From NCBI RefSeq assembly GCF_030053595.1, contig NZ_JASGBQ010000004.1, positions 62,001 through 126,000 of the forward strand: 64,000 bases of DNA, read 5' to 3'. Position numbers and translations under genes: made by a program. Every line of letters begins with the position of its first letter. Positions within the stretch are counted from its first letter, which is position 1. Shown here piece by piece: positions 1-8,197 of the stretch. The notes beneath the pieces are model-generated. The model searched no databases and was not told where the DNA came from. It saw only the letters and a program-made list of their open reading frames with translations. The stretch is from Fusibacillus kribbianus (GTDB taxonomy: Bacteria; Bacillota; Clostridia; Lachnospirales; Lachnospiraceae).

Positions 1-541
1 TCTGATGAAGCTCTGTCACACAGGTTTCCAAATCGTCGTTGACCAGAAGATAATCATACTCTTCCATGCCCCGGGATTCCTCCACGGCCCGTTTGAGCCG
101 TTCGGCAATGACCTCCTCAGTCTCCGTGCCGCGTCCTGTCAGCCGGTCCTTCAGGACCCTGGCGCTGGGCGGAACCACAAAAACAAGGATCGCCTCCGGG
201 TACTTCTTTTTGATCTGGAGAGCGCCCTGGATCTCGATCTCCAGGATCATGTCCTTTCCTTCTTCCAGGCGTCCCATTACATAATCTCTGGGCGTACCGT
301 AATGGTGTCCCACATAGCCGGCTCCCTCCAGAAGCCCGCCGTCTGCCTCCAAAGCAGCAAACTCTTCCTCGGTAATAAAGAAATACTCCCTTCCGTTTAC
401 TTCTCCCTCTCTTGGTTTTCTGGTCGTAACCGAAACGGAAAGAGCATAATTATCGTATTTCTCCATGAGACGTCTGACCACAGTTCCTTTTCCCACGCCG
501 GAAAATCCGGAAATCACGAGGATCAGTCCCTTTTTACTCAT
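1..541 (-). CDS. gmk: Guanylate kinase (partial, C-terminus off the left edge)
   Basis: Phosphorylates GMP to GDP with ATP in the cytoplasm, feeding GTP, dGTP and (p)ppGpp pools. Reading the minus strand from the ATG at 541 gives MSKKGLILVISGFSGVGKG, which contains the P-loop GFSGVGKGT. The GMP-binding region follows (TTRKPREGEVNGREYFF), then the lid with the HHYGTP block. The frame is open to the window edge, so only about 180 N-terminal residues are present. The start overlaps the remA stop by a few bases. That yicC-remA-gmk order is conserved in Firmicutes and implies one transcript. Family identity is certain; only the 3' end is missing. Confidence 0.95.
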   Translation of the reverse strand, partial: MSKKGLILVISGFSGVGKGTVVRRLMEKYDNYALSVSVTTRKPREGEVNGREYFFITEEEFAALEADGGLLEGAGYVGHHYGTPRDYVMGRLEEGKDMILEIEIQGALQIKKKYPEAILVFVVPPSARVLKDRLTGRGTETEEVIAERLKRAVEESRGMEEYDYLLVNDDLETCVTELHQ

Positions 542-824
542 CGTCTCCCTCCTTGTCCGAAGTCCGTTCCGGACTTCCTGATTCATTGAATCTGCCGGCA
601 ATGGTCTCCGGCAGCAGTGCCGAAAGCACCACATATCCATTGTCCATGACAATGAGCCCCTTGGTTTTTCTGCCCTGGGTGGCGTCCACACTGCGTCCTT
701 CGTCTCTGGCAGACTGAATGAGACGCTTTCCGGGTGCCGAATCGGGACTCACCACCGCCAGCACCTTGTCCGTATGAACCACATTGCCATATCCGATATT
801 AATCAGTTTTCCCACTGTACTCAC
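534..824 (-). CDS. remA: RemA/DUF370 family DNA-binding regulator
   Basis: Small protein of the RemA (YlzA, DUF370) family. In Bacillus it is a DNA-binding activator of biofilm-matrix and osmoprotection genes; in clostridia its targets are less clear. The core KLINIGYGNVV near the N-terminus and the DATQGRKTKGLIVMDNGYVVLSA block are family hallmarks. The longest frame starts at a GTG at 824. Family members usually begin close to KLINIG, so a GTG three codons later (815) is an equally good start. The C-terminus has an acidic tail (DKEGDDE) that overlaps the gmk start. Lies between yicC and gmk, as in other Firmicutes. Confidence 0.88.
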   Translation of the reverse strand: MSTVGKLINIGYGNVVHTDKVLAVVSPDSAPGKRLIQSARDEGRSVDATQGRKTKGLIVMDNGYVVLSALLPETIAGRFNESGSPERTSDKEGDDE

Positions 825-830
825 CGTTTT

Positions 831-1709
831 CTACTCAATATTCTGAATCTGCTCTCTGACCTTTTCGATTTCCGTCTTGAGTTCAATGGCCGTACCGGAA
901 ATTTCCAGATCGTTGGCCTTGGAAAGGATCGTATTTGCCTCCCGGTTCATTTCCTGGGCAATAAAATCCAGCTTTCTTCCGACGGCACCGCCCTTTAAGA
1001 GCGCATCCTTCATGGTCCTTATGTGGCTTGTGAGACGCACCGTCTCCTCATCCACACAGATCTTGTCGGCGAAAAGAGTCACTTCAGCGGCGATCCGGTT
1101 CTCATCGATGCCGCTTCCCTCGAGAAGCTCCTTCACCTTGTCCTCCACCTTTGCCCGATATTCCTTCAGGATCTGAGGAGAACGAAGCTCGATGGCTGCA
1201 ACCCAGTCCAGCATGGCATCCAGCTTGCCAACGAGATCCCGGCAAAGATGCTCCCCTTCCTTTGTTCTCTGAGCCACAAACTTTTCCAGCGCGCCTGTCA
1301 GTGCTTCTTTAAGAAGGCTCCACAGCTCCTCCTCATCCTCTTCGTTCTGTCCGGTGACAATCACCTCCGGATAACGAGAAAGGGCAGAAACCTTCACATC
1401 ATTCTCAATGGAGAACTGCTCGCTCATTCTGGCAAAAATATCCATATACTCTCTGGCAAGCGCCTCGTTATAATTGAGGCTCACCGCCTTATCGGAAAAG
1501 GTCTCACAGGTGACATAAATGTCAACCTTTCCTCTCTGAATGCCGCTTTTCAGCAGATTTCTGATATCCGCCTCAAAGGCATTGAATTTCTTCGGCATCT
1601 TGATTCCCAGATCCAGATACCGGTGGTTCACCGATTTCATTTCCACGGATATTTTATAATCCTCATTGGAAACCTCACACCTGCCGAAGCCTGTCATGCT
1701 CTTAACCAT
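831..1709 (-). CDS. yicC: YicC family endoribonuclease
   Basis: 292-residue YicC/YloC protein, first gene of the yicC-remA-gmk unit. The N-terminus MVKSMTGFGRCE is the canonical start of the family (YicC_N domain), and the C-terminal 80 or so residues form the DUF1732 domain (RKLDFIAQEMNREANTILSKAND). Characterised homologues are divalent-metal-dependent endoribonucleases that cut structured RNA. That role is known from the family, not shown here. A good sigma-A promoter sits just upstream, and the gene is divergent from rqcH. Length matches the family norm and nothing looks broken. Confidence 0.93.
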   Translation of the reverse strand: MVKSMTGFGRCEVSNEDYKISVEMKSVNHRYLDLGIKMPKKFNAFEADIRNLLKSGIQRGKVDIYVTCETFSDKAVSLNYNEALAREYMDIFARMSEQFSIENDVKVSALSRYPEVIVTGQNEEDEEELWSLLKEALTGALEKFVAQRTKEGEHLCRDLVGKLDAMLDWVAAIELRSPQILKEYRAKVEDKVKELLEGSGIDENRIAAEVTLFADKICVDEETVRLTSHIRTMKDALLKGGAVGRKLDFIAQEMNREANTILSKANDLEISGTAIELKTEIEKVREQIQNIE

Positions 1710-1740
1710 TTTCTTTTTTTCCTTCCACGTAATCTAACTT

Positions 1741-1769
1741 ATTATAATTCATTCAAAGTTACAAGTCAA
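1741..1769 (-). promoter_or_regulatory. Sigma-A promoter of yicC-remA-gmk
   Basis: On the minus strand TTGACT (1769-1764) and TATAAT (1746-1741) are separated by exactly 17 bp, about 30 bp upstream of the yicC start. It points away from rqcH. Confidence 0.85.
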
Positions 1770-1837
1770 TGATTATGCCAATTTTCTGTGGCAGACAATC
1801 CTCACTTATGTTAGAATAGAGCCGGAGGTAATGAAAA

Positions 1838-3586
1838 ATGGCACTTGACGGAATTGTTATTGCCTGTATGGCAAAAGAAATGAAAGAGCGCATTGAGGGC
1901 GGGCGCATCGCAAAGATCGCACAGCCGGAAGCCGATGCCCTGATGCTCACCATAAAAAACCAGAAAGACACGTCCAGACTTTTTCTCTCGGCGGGAGCCA
2001 GCCTGCCTCTTGTTTATTTTACGGAGCAGAACAAGGCAAATCCCATGACCGCCCCTAATTTCTGTATGCTTCTCAGAAAGCACATCGGCGGCGGCCGGAT
2101 CCTTTCCGTAACACAGCCGGGCCTGGAACGGATTCTTGTACTGGAGATCGAGCATCTGGACGAAATGGGTGATCTGTGCAGGAAAAAGCTGATCGCCGAA
2201 TTTATGGGCAAGCACAGCAATCTGATCTTCTGCGATGATCAGAACACCATCATCGACAGCATCAAGCACATCCCTCTGTCCGTAAGCTCCGTCCGGGAGG
2301 TGCTTCCCGGACGCCCTTATTTTATCCCTGATACGATGCAGAAGCAGGATCCGCTGACGGTCACAGAAGAAAATTTCTGCAGGATCCTTTCCGAAAAGCC
2401 CATGCCCCTGGGAAAAGCGCTTTATTCCAGCTTTACCGGCCTTTCTCCCGTCATGGCGGAGGAGATCTGTTATACTGCCTCTCTGGACAGCACGGTTTCA
2501 GCAGGGGACCTTGGAAAACTGGAACAGCTGCATCTGTTCGGAACCTTCCGACGGCTTATGGATGATGTGAAAAGCGGAAGCTTTATCCCCTGCATTGCAT
2601 ATGACAGATCAGTTCCCGTGGAATTCTCCGCTCTTCCCCTCTCCCATCTGTCAGCCTATGAACAGAAGCGCTTTGATTCCATGAGTCAGGTTCTGGAAGG
2701 GTATTATGCTTCCCGGGAAGCAGTCACCAGAATCCGCCAGAAATCTGCTGAGCTTCGCCACACCGTGCAGACTGCTCTGGAACGGAACAGAAAAAAATAT
2801 GATCTGCAGCAAAGGCAGCTTAAGGACACAGAAAAGCGGGACAAATTCCGCGTCTACGGCGAACTGATCAATACCTACGGCTATGGTCTGGAGCCCGGTG
2901 CAAAAGAGCTTACTGCTCTCAATTATTATACCGGTGAAACTGTAAAGATCCCTCTGGACGACACCATGACACCCCAGGAAAACGCCAAAAAATACTTTGA
3001 CCGCTACGGAAAGCTGAAGCGCACCTTTGAGGCCCTTACGGAACTCACAAAAGAAACCAGGGAGGAGATCGAATATCTGGATTCGGTCATGACTGCCCTC
3101 GACATTGCAGTCTCGGAGGAGGACCTGACCCAGATCAAGGAGGAACTGCGGGAATCCGGCTTTGTAAAAAAGCGCGGTCCCAAGGACAAACGAGCAAAGA
3201 TCACCAGTACTCCCTTCCACTACCTTTCCTCTGACGGCTATCATATATATGTAGGCAAAAATAATCTGCAGAATGAAGAACTGACCTTCCGGTTTGCCTC
3301 AGGAAATGACCTTTGGTTCCATGCCAAAGGGATCCCCGGCTCCCATGTCATTGTGAAGAGCGAGGGTAAGAGCAAGGAAGAGCTTCCCGACCGGCTTTTT
3401 GAGGAAGCCGCCGCTCTGGCCGCCTACTATTCAAAAGGCAGAGGCAATGACAAGGTGGAAATCGACTATGTGGAAAAAAAGCAGGTAAAAAAAGTGAACG
3501 GTGCCAAGCCCGGCTTTGTCATCTATCACACCAATTATTCCATGGTTGCTGCACCGTGCCTTTCGGGAATGACCGAGCTCAGGTAA
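1838..3586 (+). CDS. rqcH: RqcH / NFACT ribosome quality-control factor
   Basis: 582-residue NFACT protein, the bacterial Rqc2/NEMF homologue, formerly annotated as fibronectin-binding protein. It binds obstructed 50S subunits carrying peptidyl-tRNA and recruits tRNA-Ala to add C-terminal alanine tails as a degradation signal (family knowledge). Layout seen: NFACT-N from MALDGIVI, a helical coiled-coil middle (about 280-430), and the NFACT-R domain near 450-560 with FHAKGIPGSHVIVKSEG. Chosen start: ATG at 1838, 9 nt after GGAGG; an earlier ATG lies too close to that site. A weak TAGAAT -10 is visible upstream. Transcribed alone and ended by the hairpin at 3611. Confidence 0.93.
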   Translation: MALDGIVIACMAKEMKERIEGGRIAKIAQPEADALMLTIKNQKDTSRLFLSAGASLPLVYFTEQNKANPMTAPNFCMLLRKHIGGGRILSVTQPGLERILVLEIEHLDEMGDLCRKKLIAEFMGKHSNLIFCDDQNTIIDSIKHIPLSVSSVREVLPGRPYFIPDTMQKQDPLTVTEENFCRILSEKPMPLGKALYSSFTGLSPVMAEEICYTASLDSTVSAGDLGKLEQLHLFGTFRRLMDDVKSGSFIPCIAYDRSVPVEFSALPLSHLSAYEQKRFDSMSQVLEGYYASREAVTRIRQKSAELRHTVQTALERNRKKYDLQQRQLKDTEKRDKFRVYGELINTYGYGLEPGAKELTALNYYTGETVKIPLDDTMTPQENAKKYFDRYGKLKRTFEALTELTKETREEIEYLDSVMTALDIAVSEEDLTQIKEELRESGFVKKRGPKDKRAKITSTPFHYLSSDGYHIYVGKNNLQNEELTFRFASGNDLWFHAKGIPGSHVIVKSEGKSKEELPDRLFEEAAALAAYYSKGRGNDKVEIDYVEKKQVKKVNGAKPGFVIYHTNYSMVAAPCLSGMTELR

Positions 3587-3610
3587 ACACAGACGTATTC
3601 CGAATATAAA

Positions 3611-3639
3611 ATCCCTCCTGACATCCTGACAGGAGGGAT
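3611..3639. terminator. Bidirectional intrinsic terminator between rqcH and hflC
   Basis: Perfect 10-bp stem ATCCCTCCTG/CAGGAGGGAT around a 9-nt loop between two convergent genes. A T-rich run follows on the minus-strand reading (TTTTATAT) and CCTTTC on the plus reading, so it can serve both rqcH and hflC. Confidence 0.8.
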
Positions 3640-3661
3640 CCTTTCATTTAAACAGTTGGTT

Positions 3662-4525
3662 TTACTGTCCCATAAAGATTTCCGCTATAGGTGAATCCTT
3701 GGGCAGGATCAGCGTATTGTTCCCGCCGGTCAGAGAAGCTTTGGCAGCTTCCAGGGAGCGAGTAAAGGAATAAAACTCTGCCTTGCCTGCATCGGAGTAT
3801 GCCTCCGCCAGAATCCGCATGTATTCGGCCTCGCCCTCAGCGATAATGCCGGCTGCCTGAGCCTTGGCATCGGAAAGCATGATCTCCACTTCCTTGTCTG
3901 TGGTATTTCGAATCTTCTGAGCCTCAGAATCGCCCTCCGCCTTATAGGTGGCGGCGATCTTTCCGCGCTCGGAGATCATTCGCTCATAAACAGCTTCCTT
4001 ATTGTCCTCGGGCAGATCCAGCTGTTTGATATCAACGGTTTTCAGCTCGATACCGTAGGATCCCATGGCAGCTCCCACACCTTCCATAATGGCAGCCTGA
4101 AGCTCACCGTCCCGGGCCGCAATCACATCATTCTGAGTCATATTGCTGATAATATTCTTAGTGGCGTTGTAAACTGCCGCATCGATTCTCTGCTCTGCAC
4201 TCGTCTGAGAAGAATTCAGGGTCTTTGCATACTTCAGAGGATCTGATACCCGCCACAGCACAAAGCTGTCGGCAATCATGGTCTTTTTGTCCATGGTGAT
4301 CACATCCGATTCCGGAAGGTCATAGAGGAGTATCTGTCCCGGAAGCGCATCCACAGTCTCCATGAAAGGGATCTTGAAGGTGATGCCCGGATTGTCAATG
4401 ATTCTGTCCACCTTACCGAACCGGCGGATCAGGCTGTATTCATTTTCCTTAGTAATGACGACTGAGGAGGCAAGAAGCACCACCGCCAGAATCGACAGAA
4501 AAATACCGATAATTTTTTTCTTCAT
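3662..4525 (-). CDS. hflC: SPFH/Band 7 membrane protein, HflC type
   Basis: 287 residues. N-terminal signal-anchor (MKKKIIGIFLSILAVVLLASSVVI), then an SPFH domain starting at YSLIRRFGKVDRIIDNPG, and a helical C-terminal region rich in EAEYMRILAEA-type segments typical of HflC. In the HflKC complex it forms a membrane cage around the FtsH protease; that partnership is known for proteobacteria and assumed here. Start: ATG at 4525 preceded by GGGGAGG. A longer upstream frame would run into the hflK end and is rejected. Lies 16 bp after hflK and ends at a bidirectional terminator. No ftsH is in the window. Confidence 0.88.
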   Translation of the reverse strand: MKKKIIGIFLSILAVVLLASSVVITKENEYSLIRRFGKVDRIIDNPGITFKIPFMETVDALPGQILLYDLPESDVITMDKKTMIADSFVLWRVSDPLKYAKTLNSSQTSAEQRIDAAVYNATKNIISNMTQNDVIAARDGELQAAIMEGVGAAMGSYGIELKTVDIKQLDLPEDNKEAVYERMISERGKIAATYKAEGDSEAQKIRNTTDKEVEIMLSDAKAQAAGIIAEGEAEYMRILAEAYSDAGKAEFYSFTRSLEAAKASLTGGNNTLILPKDSPIAEIFMGQ

Positions 4526-4541
4526 GATCGTTCCTCCCCTT

Positions 4542-5687
4542 CTAGTTTCCGCTGGTTCCGGCTGAAGCTCCGGATGTACTGTTTCCGGCTGCGCCGCTTC
4601 CCGATGCACTGTCCGTTCCCGAACCGTTTCCTGCTGCAGAAGCTGCCGCACCTGCCGCCTGATCGGAAAGCTGATCCATCAGCATGGTGCTGGTGCTGTC
4701 TGTACCGTCAATGATGACCTTCAGATTGGGAAGCACCGCCTCCATGGTTTCATAAAACATTCTCTGCTTTGTCACCAGAGGGTTCTTTATGTATTCCTCA
4801 TACTGGGCATTGAACATGGCCACATCGGCATACGCTTCGTTGATACGCTTTGTCTTTGAGGACTCTGCCTCCTGAAGGATCTGATCCACATCAGCCTCCG
4901 CCTTGGGAAGCTTCTCATTTCTGTATTTGTTGGCGTTGTTGATTGCTGTTTCCTTCCCCTGCTTGGCCGTCTCCACATCCTTAAAGGCTTCCAGCACCTC
5001 CATGGTGGGCGGCGTGGAATCCTGAATAGTGATATTCACAAGCTGAAGTCCGATGTCCTGTTCCTCCAGCTGGGAAAGCAGCATTTCTCTGATATTGGAC
5101 TGGATCTCATTTTTTCCGGTGGTGAGAACGCTGTCCACATCGTAATTGCTGACCACCGTACGGATACAGCTCTGCGCCAGATTCCGTAAAATGTCCTCCG
5201 GCTGCCTGGACGCAAACACAGCCTTCACCGGATCGGATACCCGGTATTCCACGTAGAAATCAATGCCTACAAAATTAAAATCCGAAGTGATCATAATCGC
5301 TTCATTGGGTACCGTCTGCCCTTCACTGTCATAACCTACCTTGAAGCCCTGAATGGTGGTATCCACCTTCTTTACCTGCTGCACAAAAGGAATCTTGAAA
5401 TGAAGTCCCGATTCCTTGACTGCCTTCGGCACGCCGAAGGTAGTGACAACGGCTTGCTCCTGCTCGCCGATGGTATAGGTGGCATTCATGGCGAGAATGG
5501 CGATCACTGCAACGAGAATCACAATCCCGACCACTCTGCCGCCGTTTTTCAAAACCTTTTTCCCTCCGCCGGATTTTTTCGCTTTCTTCGGCTTGTCCTT
5601 CTCCGGTTCCGGATCCGGATCCACTACTTTCGGACCGCTTCCTCCGCCGGCAAGATTTTTCATGATGTCATAAAAAATATTCCCCAT
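4542..5687 (-). CDS. hflK: SPFH/Band 7 membrane protein, HflK type, riboswitch-controlled
   Basis: 381 residues. A charged N-terminus (PDPEPEKDKPKKAKK) precedes one transmembrane segment (about 50-70, VVGIVILVAVIAILAM). An SPFH domain follows, opening with YTIGEQEQAVVTTFG, then a coiled C-terminal half with a YRNEKLPKAEADVDQI segment. The last 45 residues are a Gly/Ala/Ser low-complexity tail, also common in HflK. First gene of the hflK-hflC pair. Upstream, in transcription order, are a consensus promoter, a yybP-ykoY riboswitch and a terminator, so the pair is probably induced by manganese. That control is unusual for this family. Confidence 0.88.
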   Translation of the reverse strand: MGNIFYDIMKNLAGGGSGPKVVDPDPEPEKDKPKKAKKSGGGKKVLKNGGRVVGIVILVAVIAILAMNATYTIGEQEQAVVTTFGVPKAVKESGLHFKIPFVQQVKKVDTTIQGFKVGYDSEGQTVPNEAIMITSDFNFVGIDFYVEYRVSDPVKAVFASRQPEDILRNLAQSCIRTVVSNYDVDSVLTTGKNEIQSNIREMLLSQLEEQDIGLQLVNITIQDSTPPTMEVLEAFKDVETAKQGKETAINNANKYRNEKLPKAEADVDQILQEAESSKTKRINEAYADVAMFNAQYEEYIKNPLVTKQRMFYETMEAVLPNLKVIIDGTDSTSTMLMDQLSDQAAGAAASAAGNGSGTDSASGSGAAGNSTSGASAGTSGN

Positions 5688-5706
5688 TTTCTTCCTCCTT
5701 TGATTT

Positions 5707-5751
5707 TAAAAAAAGACTTTTACCGCAGCCTTCCGGCTGCAATAAAAGTCT
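5707..5751 (-). terminator. Riboswitch expression platform: intrinsic terminator before hflK
   Basis: On the minus strand a long stem (AGACTTTTATTGCAGCC pairing with GGCTGCGGTAAAAGTCT, small GGAA-type loop) is followed by seven T. Its 5' arm (5748-5741) is the same segment that forms the 3' strand of aptamer helix P1. Aptamer and terminator folds therefore exclude each other, and ligand binding would prevent termination. Confidence 0.85.
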
Positions 5752-5833
5752 TGCTATAAAACTATCTGCGGGTTACAAACCGTCATGACGCAGGATAGAA
5801 CATCATCCGATGTTAGCTACTCCCTTCTATTTA
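5741..5833 (-). ncRNA. yybP-ykoY manganese riboswitch aptamer
   Basis: Reading the minus strand from 5833: P1 5' strand AATAGAAG, conserved loop GGGAGTAGC, P2 hairpin AACATC/GATGTT, P3 stem CTATCCTGCG/CCGCAGATAG containing CGTCATGACGG, then the conserved TAGCAAGACTTT whose CTTTTATT closes P1. The GGGAGTAG...AGCAAGAC pair of loops is the diagnostic signature of the yybP-ykoY class, which senses Mn2+ as a transcriptional ON switch. It sits directly between a promoter and hflK. The class call rests on motif recognition by eye, not a covariance-model search. Confidence 0.83.
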
Positions 5834-5841
5834 TGGAACTC

Positions 5842-5870
5842 AGTATACTCCACCGGAGCGATATTGTCAA
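5842..5870 (-). promoter_or_regulatory. Sigma-A promoter of the riboswitch-hflKC transcript
   Basis: TTGACA (5870-5865), 17-bp spacer, TATACT (5847-5842) on the minus strand. The expected start lies a few bases before the aptamer, so the leader RNA begins with P1. The -35 box abuts the terminator of ilvA. Confidence 0.9.
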
Positions 5871-5871
5871 G

Positions 5872-5905
5872 AAAAAAACAATTTCATTTTTATGAATAAA
5901 TTGTT
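5872..5905 (-). terminator. Intrinsic terminator of ilvA
   Basis: Minus strand AACAATTT/AAATTGTT stem, extended inside by CAT/ATG, followed by a T run. It isolates the riboswitch-hflKC unit from upstream transcription. Confidence 0.75.
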
Positions 5906-5917
5906 ACACTGCAATCA

Positions 5918-7144
5918 TCAGGCTCCCTGGTAAATTCCCTTCTGCTTGACGACCTTGGGACGATAGCCGCTCTCCTCCAGCGCCTTTACGATCTCATTTT
6001 TGTGATCGGTTCCAAAGGCCTCCATGGTGATCCGAAGCTCCACTGCATCGTTTCTGTTGATGCTGACAAACTGGTTATGCTCCAGCTTGATGACATTGCC
6101 CTGCATCTTTGCAATGATCGTGGAAACATTGACCAGCGCACCCGGCTTGTCCGGAAGGAGCACCGATACGGTAAAGATCCTGTCTCTCTGGATGAGGCCG
6201 TGCTGTACTACGGAGGACATGGTGATCACGTCCATGTTTCCGCCGCTGATGATGGACACCACCTTTTTATTTTTCACATCGAGATGCTTGAGGGCAGCCA
6301 CAGTCAAAAGGCCGGAATTTTCCGCCACCATCTTGTGATTCTCCACCAGATCCAGAAAAGCCACGATCAGCTCCGTATCCTCCACGGTGATGATCTCATC
6401 CACATTTGCCTGAATATAGGGAAGAAGAAGATCTCCCGGTGTCTTGACCGCCGTACCGTCTGCAATGGTATTGACCCTGGGAAGAGTCACCACATGGCCC
6501 TGACGGACGGACTCCTGCATGCAGTTGGCCCCCGCCGGCTCCACACCGATGACCTTGATGTTGGGATTCAGAAGCTTTGCCAGAGTGGAAACACCGGTAC
6601 AAAGCCCGCCTCCGCCGATGGGACAGAGAATATAGTCTACAGTGGGAAGCTCCTTGACGATCTCCATGGCGATGGTTCCCTGTCCGGTAGCCACCGTCAG
6701 ATCATTGAAGGGATGAATAAAGGTATATCCGTGCTCCTCGGCCAGCTTGTAAGCATATTCACAGGCTTCGTCATAGACATCACCGTAAAGCACCACCTCA
6801 GCACCGTAGCTCTTTGTCCTGTTTACCTTCATGAGCGGCGTTGTCGTAGGCATGACCACAACTGCCTTTGCGCCGAATTTCTTCGCTGCATAGGCAACTC
6901 CCTGGGCATGGTTTCCGGCAGAAGCAGTGATCAGTCCTTTTGCCCGCTCCTCCTCGGAAAGGGTGCTGATCTTGTAATATGCGCCGCGAACCTTGTAGGC
7001 TCCTGTATACTGCATGTTTTCCGGCTTCAGATAAACCTTATTGCCGGTCTGGTCGCTGAAATATTCACTGTATACCAGCTTTGTCTCCGATGTCACTTTG
7101 CTGACGGCCTCAGCCGCCTCCTCAAATTTCTCCAGTGTCAGCAT
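5918..7144 (-). CDS. ilvA: Threonine ammonia-lyase with C-terminal ACT domain
   Basis: PLP enzyme that deaminates L-threonine to 2-oxobutanoate and ammonia, feeding isoleucine synthesis or threonine catabolism. 408 residues. The PLP lysine is K51 in YTGAYKVRGA, the phosphate-binding loop is GGGGLCTG near 178, and SGGN comes near 310. A single ACT domain starts at about 330 (FTVSVLLPDKPGALVNVSTI), which suggests amino-acid regulation. This shorter one-ACT form is the usual Clostridia type and is also called TdcB. The gene follows ftsY after 29 bp and has its own terminator. Confidence 0.93.
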   Translation of the reverse strand: MLTLEKFEEAAEAVSKVTSETKLVYSEYFSDQTGNKVYLKPENMQYTGAYKVRGAYYKISTLSEEERAKGLITASAGNHAQGVAYAAKKFGAKAVVVMPTTTPLMKVNRTKSYGAEVVLYGDVYDEACEYAYKLAEEHGYTFIHPFNDLTVATGQGTIAMEIVKELPTVDYILCPIGGGGLCTGVSTLAKLLNPNIKVIGVEPAGANCMQESVRQGHVVTLPRVNTIADGTAVKTPGDLLLPYIQANVDEIITVEDTELIVAFLDLVENHKMVAENSGLLTVAALKHLDVKNKKVVSIISGGNMDVITMSSVVQHGLIQRDRIFTVSVLLPDKPGALVNVSTIIAKMQGNVIKLEHNQFVSINRNDAVELRITMEAFGTDHKNEIVKALEESGYRPKVVKQKGIYQGA

Positions 7145-7173
7145 TTTTTCTCCCTCGCTTTATGATTTCCCGA

Positions 7174-8112
7174 TTACTGCTGTTCCGCTGTCTGGAACAG
7201 GGCATTTACAAATTCCTCCGGGTTAAATTTCTGCATATCATCCATCTGCTCACCGACCCCGATGTACTTCACCGGGATGCCGAGCTCCGCCTGAATGGCT
7301 ACAGCGATACCACCCTTGGCTGTGCCGTCCAGCTTCGTCAGAATAATGCCTGTAATATCAGCCACCTCACGGAACTGTCTTGCCTGCTCAAGGGCATTCT
7401 GCCCGGTAGTCCCATCCAGAACTACCAGAGTCTCCTTATAGGCCTCCGGATACTCCTTATCGATGATCCTGTGGATCTTCCGAAGCTCTTCCATCAGGTT
7501 TTTCTTATTGTGAAGCCGCCCCGCTGTGTCGCAGAGAAGCACATCCGTATTTCTTGCCTTGGCAGCCGAAACCGCATCAAAGACCACCGCTGCCGGATCG
7601 GATCCCTCCTGTTGGGCAATGATATCCACTCCTGCCCGGTTGGCCCACTCGGTCAGCTGTTCAATGGCGGCTGCACGGAAGGTATCCGCCGCTGCTAAAA
7701 GCACCTTATTCCCCTTGTCCTTAAGCTGGCCGGCCAGCTTTCCCACAGAGGTGGTCTTTCCCACACCATTGACACCGATGACCAGCACGACCGATTTCCG
7801 GTTTTCAAATTCATAGGCATTTGGCCCAAGATCCATCTGTTTTTTAATGGTATCGATGAGAAGCGCCTTGCATTCGGAAGGTTCCTTGATCTTTTGCTCC
7901 TTCACCTTCGCCTTCAGATCCTCGATGATGGCCTCTGTCGTGTGAATGCCGATGTCACCCATGATCAGAGTCTCCTCGATTTCCTCATAGAAATCATCAT
8001 CAATGGCGGAAAACCCGTTGAAAATGGAATCAATCCCGGCAACGATGTTGTCCCTGGTCTTGCTTAAGCCCGCCACAAGTCGGCCAAAAAATCCTTTTTT
8101 CTCCTGGCTCAT
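7174..8112 (-). CDS. ftsY: Signal recognition particle receptor FtsY
   Basis: SRP receptor GTPase that docks Ffh-bound ribosomes at the membrane. 312 residues: a short A region followed by the NG domain. G1 is GVNGVGKTTSVGKLAG, G3 is LLCDTAGRLH, G4 is TKLDGTAKGG. The short A domain is normal for Firmicutes. Start: ATG at 8112, 7 nt after AGGAGG; an in-frame GTG two codons earlier is possible. Lies 85 bp after smc, with a possible weak promoter in the gap (TTGACA, 18 bp, TACATT). Its partner ffh is in this window at 49.6 kb. Confidence 0.95.
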   Translation of the reverse strand: MSQEKKGFFGRLVAGLSKTRDNIVAGIDSIFNGFSAIDDDFYEEIEETLIMGDIGIHTTEAIIEDLKAKVKEQKIKEPSECKALLIDTIKKQMDLGPNAYEFENRKSVVLVIGVNGVGKTTSVGKLAGQLKDKGNKVLLAAADTFRAAAIEQLTEWANRAGVDIIAQQEGSDPAAVVFDAVSAAKARNTDVLLCDTAGRLHNKKNLMEELRKIHRIIDKEYPEAYKETLVVLDGTTGQNALEQARQFREVADITGIILTKLDGTAKGGIAVAIQAELGIPVKYIGVGEQMDDMQKFNPEEFVNALFQTAEQQ

Positions 8113-8197
8113 ACACACGCCTCCTTAATATATTAATGTACACCTGCTGTCGCTATTCTGTCAAATAACTATAAACTAGGTCTGTCATAAGTTCCGG

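Noticed and set aside
5760-5830. T-box or SAM riboswitch as the identity of the hflK leader
   Set aside because: No T-box sequence or SAM-type kink-turn was found; the loops fit yybP-ykoY instead.
8119-8197. TTGACA and TACATT upstream of ftsY as a firm promoter
   Set aside because: The spacer is 18 bp and the -10 is weak; mentioned with ftsY only.
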